Notes under the pieces: model-generated | Told to the model about the DNA's origin: nothing | Seen by the model: only the letters and a program-made list of their open reading frames with translations | Databases searched by the model: none | Source of the DNA: an uncultured Porphyromonadaceae bacterium | GTDB lineage: Bacteria > Bacteroidota > Bacteroidia > Bacteroidales > Muribaculaceae | Direction of reading: 5' to 3' | NCBI GenBank assembly: GCA_900550025.1 | Contig: URQP01000004.1 | Span: forward strand, 1-49,574 | Length of the DNA: 49,574 nucleotides | Part shown: positions 34,739 through 43,380 of the stretch, piece after piece | How positions within the stretch are numbered: the stretch's first letter is position 1 | Layout of the letters: each line of letters starts with the position of its first letter | Position numbers and translations under genes: made by a program

Positions 34739-35986
34739 TTAGCCTTCGATAGCCGCGATACCCGGCAGAACCTTGCCCTCGATAGCCTCAAGCAATGCGC
34801 CTCCGCCTGTCGATACGTAAGATACCTTGTCGGCAAGACCGAACTTGTTGACACAAGCCACAGAGTCGCCGCCGCCTACCAGCGAGAACGCTCCGTTGGC
34901 AGTAGCCTCGACGATGGCATCGGCAATAGCGCGCGAGCCGGCAGTGAAGTTGTCGAACTCGAACACACCTGCAGGACCATTCCAAAGGATAGTCTTCGCA
35001 GTCTTGATAACCTCGGCGAAAGCCTTACGTGTCTCAGGACCTGCATCGAGACCTTCCCAACCGTCAGGAATCGCGTTTGCCGGAACAATCTGGGTGTTGG
35101 CATCGTTGCTGAAATCGTCGGCTGCCACGCAGTCAGTACCCAATACCAAGTTCACGCCTTTTTCCTTTGCCTTCTTGATGATGTCGAGAGCCAAATCGAG
35201 CTTGTCGTCCTCAACGATTGATTTACCAATCTTGCCGCCCTGAGCCTTTGCGAATGTGTAAGTCATACCACCGCAAAGGATAAGGTTGTCAACTTTATCC
35301 ATCAAGTTCTCTATGATACCAATCTTCGTAGAAACCTTAGAACCGCCCATAATGGCCGTGAACGGACGCTTGATGTTGCTGAGGATATTGTTTACGGCGT
35401 TGACTTCCTTCTCCATCAGATAGCCGAGCATCTTGTTATCCTTGTCGAAATAGTCGGCAATAACGGCTGTAGAAGCGTGACGGCGGTGAGCCGTACCGAA
35501 AGCGTCGTTGACATAGCAGTCGGCATAGCTTGCCAAAGTCTTGGCGAACTCTTTCTGACGCTCCTTCATTTCCTTCTTGGCAGCCTCGTAACCCGGATCT
35601 TCCTTGTCGATGCCTACAGGCTTGCCCTCCTCTTCAGGATAGAAACGGAGGTTTTCGAGCAAAAGCACTTCGCCCGGCTTCAAAGCTGCGGCAGCGTCGG
35701 CAGCCTTTGCGCAATCAGGAGCAAACTTAACGTCAGCACCGAGAGCGGCAGGCACAGCATCCTTTATCTGCCCCAAAGAAAGCTTCATATTAACCTTTCC
35801 CTTAGGCTTGCCCATGTGGGACATGATAATCAAGCTTCCGCCATCTGCAAGAATCTTCTTCAAAGTAGGAAGCGCGCCACGGATACGCGTGTCGTCAGTA
35901 ATCTTTCCGTTTTCGTCCAAAGGCACGTTGAAATCAACGCGGACGATTGCCTTTTTACCGGCAAAGTTATACTTGTCAATAGTCAT
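34739..35986 (-). CDS. pgk: phosphoglycerate kinase
   Basis: 415 residues (family about 390-420). Converts 1,3-bisphosphoglycerate and ADP to 3-phosphoglycerate and ATP in glycolysis. Signature segments are [16 protein letters not shown] near the N-terminus, [24 protein letters not shown] in the hinge, [14 protein letters not shown] and the nucleotide loop LVGGGDSVA. Cytoplasmic and complete. It has its own terminator, and a -7-like TAATTTTG lies upstream on the minus strand (36032-36039), so it is probably transcribed alone although pyrF lies 94 nt upstream. Confidence 0.98.
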   Translation of the reverse strand: MTIDKYNFAGKKAIVRVDFNVPLDENGKITDDTRIRGALPTLKKILADGGSLIIMSHMGKPKGKVNMKLSLGQIKDAVPAALGADVKFAPDCAKAADAAAALKPGEVLLLENLRFYPEEEGKPVGIDKEDPGYEAAKKEMKERQKEFAKTLASYADCYVNDAFGTAHRRHASTAVIADYFDKDNKMLGYLMEKEVNAVNNILSNIKRPFTAIMGGSKVSTKIGIIENLMDKVDNLILCGGMTYTFAKAQGGKIGKSIVEDDKLDLALDIIKKAKEKGVNLVLGTDCVAADDFSNDANTQIVPANAIPDGWEGLDAGPETRKAFAEVIKTAKTILWNGPAGVFEFDNFTAGSRAIADAIVEATANGAFSLVGGGDSVACVNKFGLADKVSYVSTGGGALLEAIEGKVLPGIAAIEG

Positions 35987-36080
35987 AACTGTAATGTATT
36001 TAAAGTTGTTAAATATCGTTTTTTACGCTGCCAAAATTAGCATTTATTTTTCACACACAGAGTTAACGCATTGTAAAAAA

Positions 36081-36911
36081 TTAAATAATTTTCTTATCGC
36101 GCAACAGTGCTTCCATCCCGCGCTGCAACTCCTCCGCCTTTTGAGCGGCAACCTCCGCAAAATCCTCACCTTGCGAAGCGTAGATAATCCCGCGTGAAGA
36201 ATTGACCAGCAGGCCGCATTCAGCGGTCATACCATATTTGGCTACCTCTTCAAGACTGCCACCCTGCGCGCCCACGCCCGGAACGAGCAAGAACGTATCG
36301 GGCACTATGCGGCGCACCGTCTCGAACATACGCCCCTGTGTAGCCCCGACCACAAACATAATGTTGTCGTTGCTGCCCCACGCCAGCGTTTTTCGCATCA
36401 CGGTTTCGAACAACGGTGTACCTTTTTCATCCTCTATAAGCTGGAAATCGTGAGAACCTTTATTGGAAGTCAATCCAAGCACAACCACCCACTTCCCCGG
36501 ATATTCAAGGAACGGAGTAACGCTGTCCTCGCCCATATAAGGCGCGACAGTCAGCGCATCGACATCAAGCTGCTCGAAAAAGCAGCGGGCATACATCTTG
36601 GAAGTGTTGCCTATGTCGCCACGCTTTGCATCGGCTATAATGAAAATATCGGGATATTTATCCTTGATATAGCTCACGGTCTTTTCGAGCGAAACCCAGC
36701 CTGCCACGCCCAAGCACTCATAAAACGCCACGTTAGGCTTATATGCGACCGTAAAAGGAGCGGTGGCGTCGATTATAGCCTTATTGAACTCAAAAATAGG
36801 GTCCTCCGCCGTCAACAGATGCTGAGGAATCTTTTTTACGTCCGTGTCAAGACCTACACACAAAAATGATTTCTTGTTCTTTATATTGCTTATTAATTCC
36901 TGCCTGTTCAT
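36081..36911 (-). CDS. pyrF: orotidine 5'-phosphate decarboxylase
   Basis: 276 residues, the longer type 2 form. It carries out the last step of UMP synthesis. Motifs are [10 protein letters not shown] near the N-terminus, [18 protein letters not shown] with the catalytic Lys and Asp pair, ALTVAPYMG and [10 protein letters not shown]. It starts 24 nt after the prfA stop on the same strand with no promoter between, so it is likely cotranscribed with prfA. Confidence 0.97.
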   Translation of the reverse strand: MNRQELISNIKNKKSFLCVGLDTDVKKIPQHLLTAEDPIFEFNKAIIDATAPFTVAYKPNVAFYECLGVAGWVSLEKTVSYIKDKYPDIFIIADAKRGDIGNTSKMYARCFFEQLDVDALTVAPYMGEDSVTPFLEYPGKWVVVLGLTSNKGSHDFQLIEDEKGTPLFETVMRKTLAWGSNDNIMFVVGATQGRMFETVRRIVPDTFLLVPGVGAQGGSLEEVAKYGMTAECGLLVNSSRGIIYASQGEDFAEVAAQKAEELQRGMEALLRDKKII

Positions 36912-36935
36912 AATTTTCCTGATTTTTTATGGATT

Positions 36936-38045
36936 CTACAATTCGCTTTCCTTCAACTTTTCGGCATTCTCGGCTATTATAAGATTGTCGATACAGTCCT
37001 GTATGTCACCGTCCATAAACGCCGAAAGATTATAGAGGGTGTAGTTGATACGGTGATCGGTAATGCGCCCCTGCGGATAGTTGTAAGTACGTATCTTTGC
37101 CGAACGGTCGCCTGTCGAGACCATCGTCTTGCGCTTCGACGCTATGTCGTCCAGATATTTCTGATGCTCCTTATCGTATATGAACGTGCGCAGACGAGCC
37201 AAAGCGCGTTCCTTATTCTTAGGCTGGTCGCGGGTCTCGGTACATTCGATAAGAATTTCCTCAACCACTCCCGTGTTAGGATTCTTCCAGTTATAGCGCA
37301 ACCTCACTCCGGATTCCACCTTGTTGACGTTCTGGCCTCCGGCGCCGCCGCTCCGGAAAGTGTCCCACTTGATTTCGCCCTCGTTGATTTCCACATCGAA
37401 CGGCTCGGCCTCAGGCAGCACGGCTACCGACGCGGCGGATGTATGCACACGCCCCTGAGTCTCCGTAGCCGGGACACGCTGCACACGGTGCACGCCCGAC
37501 TCGTATTTCAGCGTACCATATACTTTCTCGCCGGTAACGGAACAGATTATTTCCTTATAGCCGCCGGCCGCACCCTCGCTATAGCTCATAACTTCCATCT
37601 TCCAGCCTTTCGACTCGCAATACTTGGCGTACATGCGGAACAGGTCGCCGGCAAAGATAGCAGCCTCGTCGCCGCCAGTGCCGCCGCGGATTTCAAGTAT
37701 CACATTCTTAGAATCTTCTGGGTCTTCGGGGATAAGAAGCAACTTGATTTCCTCCTCCAACGCGGGGAGAGCCGACGTGTTGGCCTCCAAGTCCTCTTTA
37801 GCAAGCTCGCGCAAATCAGGGTCGCTCTCCGACTCGAGCACTTCCTTTGCCTCGTCGATGTCGGCAAGCATTTTCTTATACTTATTGGTGACAGCCGTGA
37901 GCTTCTCCAAATCCTTGTATTCCTTAGTCAACTTCACGAAACGCTTCATATCGCCGATGACTGCCGGGTCGGTAATCAGCAGGCTGACTTCCTCGAACCG
38001 CGCCTCTATGCCGTCAAGACGTTTCAACAACGGAGTTTCTGTCAT
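36936..38045 (-). CDS. prfA: peptide chain release factor 1
   Basis: 369 residues. RF1 reads UAA and UAG and triggers peptide release. The GGQ loop is SGGAGGQNVNK and the stop-codon recognition tripeptide PAT appears in RVPATETQGRVHTSA, which marks RF1 rather than RF2. The N-terminal domain is helical (LTKEYKDLEKLTAVTNKY). It lies 16 nt after the flavodiiron protein gene and 24 nt before pyrF on the same strand. Confidence 0.98.
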   Translation of the reverse strand: MTETPLLKRLDGIEARFEEVSLLITDPAVIGDMKRFVKLTKEYKDLEKLTAVTNKYKKMLADIDEAKEVLESESDPDLRELAKEDLEANTSALPALEEEIKLLLIPEDPEDSKNVILEIRGGTGGDEAAIFAGDLFRMYAKYCESKGWKMEVMSYSEGAAGGYKEIICSVTGEKVYGTLKYESGVHRVQRVPATETQGRVHTSAASVAVLPEAEPFDVEINEGEIKWDTFRSGGAGGQNVNKVESGVRLRYNWKNPNTGVVEEILIECTETRDQPKNKERALARLRTFIYDKEHQKYLDDIASKRKTMVSTGDRSAKIRTYNYPQGRITDHRINYTLYNLSAFMDGDIQDCIDNLIIAENAEKLKESEL

Positions 38046-38061
38046 ATATGTTTTCTTTATG

Positions 38062-39252
38062 TTATTTCTTCAATTCAGCGGCAAACCTGTCAGCCAACGC
38101 CCTGCATTTCTCAGCCACATCGCCCGACATACCCTGCTTCATCTCCACATCGCCGTCAACATGCGTAAATTTCAACTTCTCGACCATAGCATTGATGCGC
38201 TTCACGGCCGCCGAAGCCCATGTGAACGAGCCGGCACAGGCAAACACCTTGCCGGAAGTGGCACGCAACTGCAACGACGACAGCAACGCCTCAATCTTAG
38301 GGAACGCACAGCCATTGTATGTGGGAGACATGACAATCAACCCCTTGTAAGTATAGATGTCACGCAAGATGAACGATTCGTCGGAATACGATACATTATG
38401 CACCTTGATATTCTTTATTCCGTTGACAGCCAACTGCCGCGCAACCACATCCACCATTTCTTCCGTATTGCCGTACATAGAAGCGTATGCTATCACCACG
38501 CCATCCTCGCTTTCGCCCCGGCTCAACTTATCGTATACGCCTATCACTTTCTTCAACTCATCGTGCCAAACCGGGCCGTGGGTGGAGCATATATAATCTA
38601 CCGGGACATCGGCAAACTTTGCCAGCGCCTTCTGCACGAACAGTCCGTATTTCGCAACAATATTGGAATAATAGCGGGTCATCTCCGGATAATAACCGGA
38701 AGTATCCATCTCCGTATCGACAATACCGCCGTTCAACGCACCGAAACAGCCGAAAGCATCGCCGGCAAAAAGCATTTTATCCTCAACAAGATATGTCATC
38801 ATCGTTTCCGGCCAATGAATCATCGGCGTGAGATGGAACTGCAATGTCTTTCCGCCCAAATCTATGCAATCGCCGTCGGCCACAACAACCACATTCTTTT
38901 CCAACCCATAATAACCTTTCAACATATCGGCAGTCTTGGCGTTGCCCACAACCTTGATTTCAGGGAATTCACGGCACAATGCCACAACACCTCCGGAGTG
39001 GTCAGGCTCCATATGGTTGATTATCAAATAATCTATCTTTATATTCTGTTTTATTTCCTTAATCCTGTCAATCTGCTTGAAACAGTGCGACACCTCAACT
39101 CCGTCAATCACCGCGTTTTTCTGCGCACCGCACACCAAATAAGAATTATAGCTCACGCCGTAAGGAAGCGGCCAAATGCCCTCGAAGCGTGTAGTCGTCC
39201 TGTCGTTAACACCAACATAATGAACGCCTTTTACTATCTCCGTAGAAATCAT
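38062..39252 (-). CDS. flavodiiron protein (A-type flavoprotein, FprA-like)
   Basis: 396 residues from ATG 39252 (MISTEIVKGVHYVGV); the longer frame to 39381 crosses the promoter repeat and is not used. A metallo-beta-lactamase-like diiron domain carries YLIINHMEPDHSGG (HxExDH) and ICSTHGPVWH, followed by a flavodoxin domain with IAYASMYGNTEEM and VMSPTYNG. Such enzymes reduce O2 or NO to protect anaerobes. It heads the unit with prfA and pyrF. No rubredoxin domain is fused, so an external electron donor is needed. Confidence 0.93.
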   Translation of the reverse strand: MISTEIVKGVHYVGVNDRTTTRFEGIWPLPYGVSYNSYLVCGAQKNAVIDGVEVSHCFKQIDRIKEIKQNIKIDYLIINHMEPDHSGGVVALCREFPEIKVVGNAKTADMLKGYYGLEKNVVVVADGDCIDLGGKTLQFHLTPMIHWPETMMTYLVEDKMLFAGDAFGCFGALNGGIVDTEMDTSGYYPEMTRYYSNIVAKYGLFVQKALAKFADVPVDYICSTHGPVWHDELKKVIGVYDKLSRGESEDGVVIAYASMYGNTEEMVDVVARQLAVNGIKNIKVHNVSYSDESFILRDIYTYKGLIVMSPTYNGCAFPKIEALLSSLQLRATSGKVFACAGSFTWASAAVKRINAMVEKLKFTHVDGDVEMKQGMSGDVAEKCRALADRFAAELKK

Positions 39253-39279
39253 AAAACACCTTGAATTTAAATCCGACTG

Positions 39280-39310
39280 CAAAGATAGTGCAAGTTGAGC
39301 GCAATGCAAA
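39280..39310 (-). promoter_or_regulatory. perfect Bacteroidetes promoter within a repeat element
   Basis: On the minus strand: TTTG (39307-39310), exactly 19 nt, TATCTTTG (39280-39287). It drives the flavodiiron protein gene with a leader near 20 nt. It is the first unit of the repeat at 39280-39446. Confidence 0.8.
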
Positions 39311-39446
39311 GAGCTTGCCCAATTTGCATTGCCGAAACGCAGCCTGTCGTATCTAAAGATGCAAGTTGAGAGCAGATACAAATGAAAACGAAGTTTTCAG
39401 ATTTGGCTTTGCCGAAGCGAAGCCTATTTTATCGAAAGATGCCGCA
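39280..39446. repeat. tandem promoter-like intergenic repeat
   Basis: A unit of about 75-80 nt with AAAGAT, GCAAGTTGAG and GCCGAAxCGxAGCCT is repeated. AAAGAT occurs at 39281, 39355 and 39434; GCCGAAACGCAGCCT and GCCGAAGCGAAGCCT end the first two units. Only the first has an intact TTTG-19-TAxxTTTG promoter; the others are decayed. Confidence 0.65.
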
Positions 39447-39473
39447 AACCGAGTGAAAAGTTTCAAATTCCAA

Positions 39474-40115
39474 TCATTTTCTCTGCATCATCCACTGGAA
39501 ACTGAAAACATCGCCTCCTACAGGAATGTCAAGTAACATAAATTCCCCTACATCTTTCTTCAGAAACATATAACCTGCAATACTTTTATACGGATACAAT
39601 GTAGTCTTTTTCAAATAACCTATTTCCTTGAAACGTCTGTCATCCTCCATCATCTTTGCCAAAGCATAATTGGCGGCAGTATTTTGCGGCAGCTCGTCAG
39701 TTGAGGAAAGCCCAGTGGCCATACCTTGGAGAAACATAGTCGCATTCTGCTGCTTTTTCAATCTCCTCTGCAGCTCATCGTTTGTATACACTTCAAGGTA
39801 TTCAAGTTTTCCTTGCGGATCTAATTTCACTTGATTAAACAATCTTGCCGAAACGCTGTCAGGATCAAACAATATGGTGCTGTCCGTTTTATTCAGAATA
39901 AACATTTTTGCTTTATAATATCCGTCATAATCGTCCTCATTCATAGTAACGCCGACCCAAAATTTGCCGTTATCTTTATACACCCATTCCTCGCCATCGA
40001 TCCATTCCGTCAAGTCATAGTCCTGCCTGTCCTGCTCGAACAACGAAAACACCATTTTCTTGTTGCAAGCCACCAACAACGGCACAAGCATTAAAATCAA
40101 AATCAGTCTTTTCAT
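39474..40115 (-). CDS. lipoprotein of unknown function
   Basis: 213 residues. The signal peptide MKRLILILMLVPLLVAC ends at a lipobox Cys (17), so it is predicted to be a lipoprotein in the cell envelope. The mature part is mostly strands and loops (WVYKDNGKFWVGVTMNEDDY, TDSTILFDPDSVSARLF) with no known family. It is last of three cotranscribed genes. Its signal peptide is nearly the same as that of the upstream neighbour (MKRLVLILIVVPLLVAC), which suggests the pair was copied or converted at the 5' end. Function unknown. Confidence 0.8.
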   Translation of the reverse strand: MKRLILILMLVPLLVACNKKMVFSLFEQDRQDYDLTEWIDGEEWVYKDNGKFWVGVTMNEDDYDGYYKAKMFILNKTDSTILFDPDSVSARLFNQVKLDPQGKLEYLEVYTNDELQRRLKKQQNATMFLQGMATGLSSTDELPQNTAANYALAKMMEDDRRFKEIGYLKKTTLYPYKSIAGYMFLKKDVGEFMLLDIPVGGDVFSFQWMMQRK

Positions 40116-40126
40116 ACCAGCATTTT

Positions 40127-40774
40127 TTAGTTGTCGTCTTCACTTTCTTCGTCAAGGACTTCATCGATGACATCCTGTAATTTGTTAATGTTGTGGTCAT
40201 CGAATTCGTCTGAGGTGAAAACATTCACTACATTCTCCATATCCTTATCAGTCAAAATCAACACATCACCGATTAACTTATTTCCATTACCGTTCTCCGC
40301 GCGAAAACGATGCGTAATGCCCCATCCGCAAAACTCACCTTCATTGATTGTTTCATAGCAAGTACGGATAATGTTCTCCTGCTTCTTCAAGTCAGCCTCG
40401 CAATTCTTCAACTTTTTCTCTGCGTCAGCAAGTTCTCCCTTAGCCTGACGGTATTTTTCTTTTCGATAAGTACTTCTGTCATAAGAAAAATCGCCATATA
40501 GAGAAACATCAGACAACGCTTGCTCGTAATCCCATTGTAAATTTTCCAACTCCTGCTTAAAATCTATAATCTTGTATGCTGCATCGAGAGCATCCGTATT
40601 CGTATAAATAGAAACGTATGCACTGTCAACAACCGTCTCGACAGGCTCGTAAGTATCGGGATAATAAAGCGACTTCACGACAGTTTCTTTTGCAATCTTT
40701 TCAGCACGTTTTTCCCTGCCGCCGCAAGCCACCAGCAGCGGCACAACAATCAATATCAAAACCAGTCTTTTCAT
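40127..40774 (-). CDS. lipoprotein with central coiled coil
   Basis: 215 residues. Lipobox signal MKRLVLILIVVPLLVACGG. The middle (about 85-150) is strongly helical and charged (FKQELENLQWDYEQAL, YRQAKGELADAEKKLKNCEA) and likely a coiled coil. The C-terminus carries an Asp/Glu-rich tail (DEVLDEESEDDN). It starts 18 nt after the preceding gene stop (40793) and ends 11 nt before the next lipoprotein. Unknown family; the context suggests an envelope-associated small operon. Confidence 0.8.
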   Translation of the reverse strand: MKRLVLILIVVPLLVACGGREKRAEKIAKETVVKSLYYPDTYEPVETVVDSAYVSIYTNTDALDAAYKIIDFKQELENLQWDYEQALSDVSLYGDFSYDRSTYRKEKYRQAKGELADAEKKLKNCEADLKKQENIIRTCYETINEGEFCGWGITHRFRAENGNGNKLIGDVLILTDKDMENVVNVFTSDEFDDHNINKLQDVIDEVLDEESEDDN

Positions 40775-40792
40775 AACTATACATTTTAAGTT

Positions 40793-41380
40793 CTACAAAT
40801 CATCCATCGCCTCCGCCCTTGCAGCGTCAGTGTTTATCTTATCAAAATATTTCAAAGAAACATAGGTATCCAATCCGTCAAGACAGTTAATTTTCAACTC
40901 AATATCTCCTCTTGCAGTTGAAAAGACAGTGTAATACGTACACCTATTTAGCTGTAAAGCCTGAAGCTTCATAAAATCATCTTTCTCCACTCCATACATT
41001 TGAAATTCCTCCACACAATGTGCAGGGCTGCCGTATTTCTCCATAAGCATTGATTTCAATAACAAGTAGCGATTTTCAAGCGATGTCCAATTGTCCTGAT
41101 TTGGGAACAACACACCAACCAAATTCACAACATTTGTCGATTTCAAAACGGAAACACCTACTGTGCAACCTTTCACACCGGCAAATTCACCCTCAAGCAG
41201 TGCAGTACCGTCATCTTCTCCAAGATACGAAAATCCGGCGGACTCCATTTTAGAGACATACTCTCTCAACGTACCGTCAATCGGCACACCTTTGAATTTC
41301 AGATGCTCCGATTCAGTTTGGGCAAAAGCAGTAAGCGCAACCACTACGAATGCCAACGACAATAAGACTTTCTTTCCCAT
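40793..41380 (-). CDS. secreted or periplasmic protein of unknown function
   Basis: 195 residues. A type I signal peptide MGKKVLLSLAFVVVALTAFAQ with cleavage after AFA, no lipobox. The mature part begins TESEHLKFKGVPIDGTLREY and contains FSYLGEDDGTALLEGEFAGVKG, a pattern seen in small Bacteroidales exported proteins that I cannot name. First gene of a three-gene unit with the two lipoproteins (gaps of 18 and 11 nt). Confidence 0.8.
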   Translation of the reverse strand: MGKKVLLSLAFVVVALTAFAQTESEHLKFKGVPIDGTLREYVSKMESAGFSYLGEDDGTALLEGEFAGVKGCTVGVSVLKSTNVVNLVGVLFPNQDNWTSLENRYLLLKSMLMEKYGSPAHCVEEFQMYGVEKDDFMKLQALQLNRCTYYTVFSTARGDIELKINCLDGLDTYVSLKYFDKINTDAARAEAMDDL

Positions 41381-41431
41381 AGTATTTTCTTTTAGTGTCC
41401 CCCTGTTCCGAAAGGACAGTTATAATAACGC

Positions 41432-41599
41432 GAAACGTGGAACTGCGATGCCATACCGTCGTTGAAGGTCTTAGGAATACCTAATAAGCAGATATGATAA
41501 TAGCAGCCCACGCCATAGCGTGAGAACCACTATGCTTTTTCTCTGCTTATCTCGAAAAGTTCCTAAGTTTTCAACGACAAGATAAAAGCACAACGTTTC
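41432..41599. repeat. large nested palindromic intergenic element
   Basis: Nested pairs: GAAACGT (41432-41438) with ACGTTTC (41593-41599); GTCGTTGAA (41458-41466) with TTCAACGAC (41570-41578); CTTAGGAA (41470-41477) with TTCCTAAG (41560-41567); ATAAGCAGA (41484-41492) with TCTGCTTAT (41542-41550). An inner CACGCC...GCGTG helix also forms. It looks like a mobile palindromic repeat or a structured RNA. Confidence 0.7.
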
Positions 41600-41976
41600 T
41601 TCTTAATTTCCAAAAAATTCAAAGGCGGAACTCTATCCAACTTCGATAACAAAAATAGCATTTTTTCAGATAATCAACAAATTATCAAGAAATAATTTAA
41701 TGCGAGTTCAGAATTATTGCGCCCGCTAAAAAAATCAGGACCTAATTGTATGGCATTTATTCATAAACACTTAATATGCGCTATGGAAAGAGGAGTTGCT
41801 TTTGAGAATGAAAGAGCCTCGCGGAGGCTCCGGACCGGCAACACTGCTGTGCCCCGCTTAGTGTTCTATGAAGTGATGCCGCTATGCGGTTACCACTTAT
41901 CCACCAACCAAATGCCAATACTTTTGACTGTCACCGATGTAAAACATTTCCTATAAATAACATTTCGATTAAAAAG
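41600..41976. other. intergenic interval, no convincing gene
   Basis: 377 nt. A plus-strand frame at 41717-41956 (79 codons) has no recognisable family and no promoter. CCTCGCGGAGG (41817-41827) is a short palindrome. Nothing else is seen before the promoter at 41978. Confidence 0.4.
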
Positions 41977-41977
41977 C

Positions 41978-42008
41978 TTGCAAGTTTCAAACCAAAATGA
42001 TATATTTG
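41978..42008 (+). promoter_or_regulatory. promoter of the CpdA-like gene
   Basis: TTG (41978-41980), 20 nt, TATATTTG (42001-42008). It rules out the upstream ATG at 41978 and supports the start at 42047. Confidence 0.75.
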
Positions 42009-42046
42009 CGGAAAACAAACCTAAAAATAACCAAAAAACTCAAATT

Positions 42047-43072
42047 ATGGCCAACATTTCAAGACGTTCGTTTCTTCAGAAAGTAGCTACGGTAGCAATG
42101 GCATCAGCCGTTGCGCCTGTTGCATCGCTCGCCGCAGAAGAAACGGCTAAAACAAAAGCGGTACCGGGAACCGGAGGATTTGATGCCGACGGGCGTCCGC
42201 TGCCACCGAAAAAAATCATCGGACGCGGCTCCGAGATGAAAATCATCCAAATCACCGACACGCATCTAAGAGGCGACAACCTATTGTCGTTCGGGAAATG
42301 CGACACTTCGACCACTGTAAGAAAAGCCGTGGAGTATTTCCAGAAAATGGCGGAGAAAGACCTTCCCGACATGTTCATCGCCACCGGCGATTTGGCCGAC
42401 AACGGAAACCACACCGCCTACGGAAAAATCCACGATTATTTCTCCGATCTCCCGAGACCGGTGTTCTGCGTCCCCGGCAACCACGACAACCGTGAAGCCA
42501 TGCTAAACCTTCTCGGCAACAAGATGTGCCCGGTGAAAGAGGACATCGCGCCTTACATCTGCTACACAGTCGAGGGCTATCCCGTACGCATCATCTGCGT
42601 GGACACAATCGTACAAGGCAAGCACTGGGGTGGAGTTACAGACAAGGTGGCCGACTGGTTGGAGGCTAAATTGGACGAACAACCGAGAAAGAAAACACTC
42701 ATCTTCACCCACCACCCGCCTTTCGACACAGGAATGGGATTTATGGACGAAGGGTTCGAGAATATCGGCCGCTGGGAAGAGATTCTGACAAGGCATAAGA
42801 ATCATATCCAACTATGCTGCGGACACATGCACCGCAACATCGCCACGCGCTGGCGCGGCGTGCCTGTCACAGTGGCCGCCCCGATTTGCATGCTGATGGA
42901 AATCGACTTCTCAGAACCCGGCGGCGACCGTTTCTGGCTGGCCGACCCGCAATACACGATACACCATTTCTATCACAACCAGATAAACACCTATGGGTGC
43001 ACAATCCCGACCCACGCAAGCTGGGACGGACCGTACCCGTTCAAATATCTGGACGTAGACAAGAAGAAATAG
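42047..43072 (+). CDS. Tat-exported CpdA-like metallophosphoesterase
   Basis: 341 residues from ATG 42047. The N-terminus MANISRRSFLQKVATVAMAS is a Tat signal (SRRSFLQK), so the folded enzyme is exported. Calcineurin-like metal motifs are complete: IIQITDTHLRGD, FIATGDLADNG, CVPGNHDN, IFTHHPPFD and CCGHMHRN. The overall form is that of class III cyclic nucleotide phosphodiesterases (CpdA-like), but periplasmic location argues for another phosphoester substrate. It is transcribed alone between its promoter and the terminator at 43091-43140. Confidence 0.9.
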   Translation: MANISRRSFLQKVATVAMASAVAPVASLAAEETAKTKAVPGTGGFDADGRPLPPKKIIGRGSEMKIIQITDTHLRGDNLLSFGKCDTSTTVRKAVEYFQKMAEKDLPDMFIATGDLADNGNHTAYGKIHDYFSDLPRPVFCVPGNHDNREAMLNLLGNKMCPVKEDIAPYICYTVEGYPVRIICVDTIVQGKHWGGVTDKVADWLEAKLDEQPRKKTLIFTHHPPFDTGMGFMDEGFENIGRWEEILTRHKNHIQLCCGHMHRNIATRWRGVPVTVAAPICMLMEIDFSEPGGDRFWLADPQYTIHHFYHNQINTYGCTIPTHASWDGPYPFKYLDVDKKK

Positions 43073-43090
43073 TCCTTTTAAAAACAAAAC

Positions 43091-43140
43091 GGCAGGCGCA
43101 TTGCAATGCCTTTTTCAGGTCTGCAATGCGCCTGCCCATT
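43091..43140 (+). terminator. terminator of the CpdA-like gene
   Basis: GGCAGGCGCATTGCA (43091-43105) pairs perfectly with TGCAATGCGCCTGCC (43122-43136), followed by CATTTT. It begins 18 nt after the stop codon. Confidence 0.88.
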
Positions 43141-43374
43141 TTAACCCAAATCATTGGAAGTACGGCGGAGCCGGGAAGGGATTGAAGTCTGCGGCTCAGG
43201 TTAAAGGTCATAGGTGAGCCTGTAACCCTTAACCTATAGCATGCCACGACAGCGACACAAAACCCCTCCGTCCCGTTGGGACACCTCCCCTATTAACTCC
43301 ACTCCGCTTCGTGAACAGGGGAGGACACCTGAATGGAATTAGGTAATCATTTTTACTCTAATGATTTGGGTTAA
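43141..43374. mobile_element. candidate MITE with 15-bp terminal inverted repeats
   Basis: TTAACCCAAATCATT (43141-43155) and its exact reverse complement AATGATTTGGGTTAA (43360-43374) bound 234 bp with no gene. The outermost TTAA could be a target duplication. The interior holds another partial palindrome (CACCTCCCCT with AGGGGAGGAC). It sits between a terminator and the stop of the GH20 gene. Confidence 0.55.
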
Positions 43375-43380
43375 AGCATA

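Noticed and set aside
37624..39264. 546-codon plus-strand frame across prfA and the flavodiiron gene
   Set aside because: It spans two well-identified minus-strand genes and their gap; a shadow.
39253..39381. Upstream extension of the flavodiiron gene
   Set aside because: It crosses a perfect promoter, and the added residues match no family N-terminus.
41717..41956. 79-codon plus-strand frame before the CpdA-like gene
   Set aside because: No promoter and no family; composition like intergenic repeat sequence.
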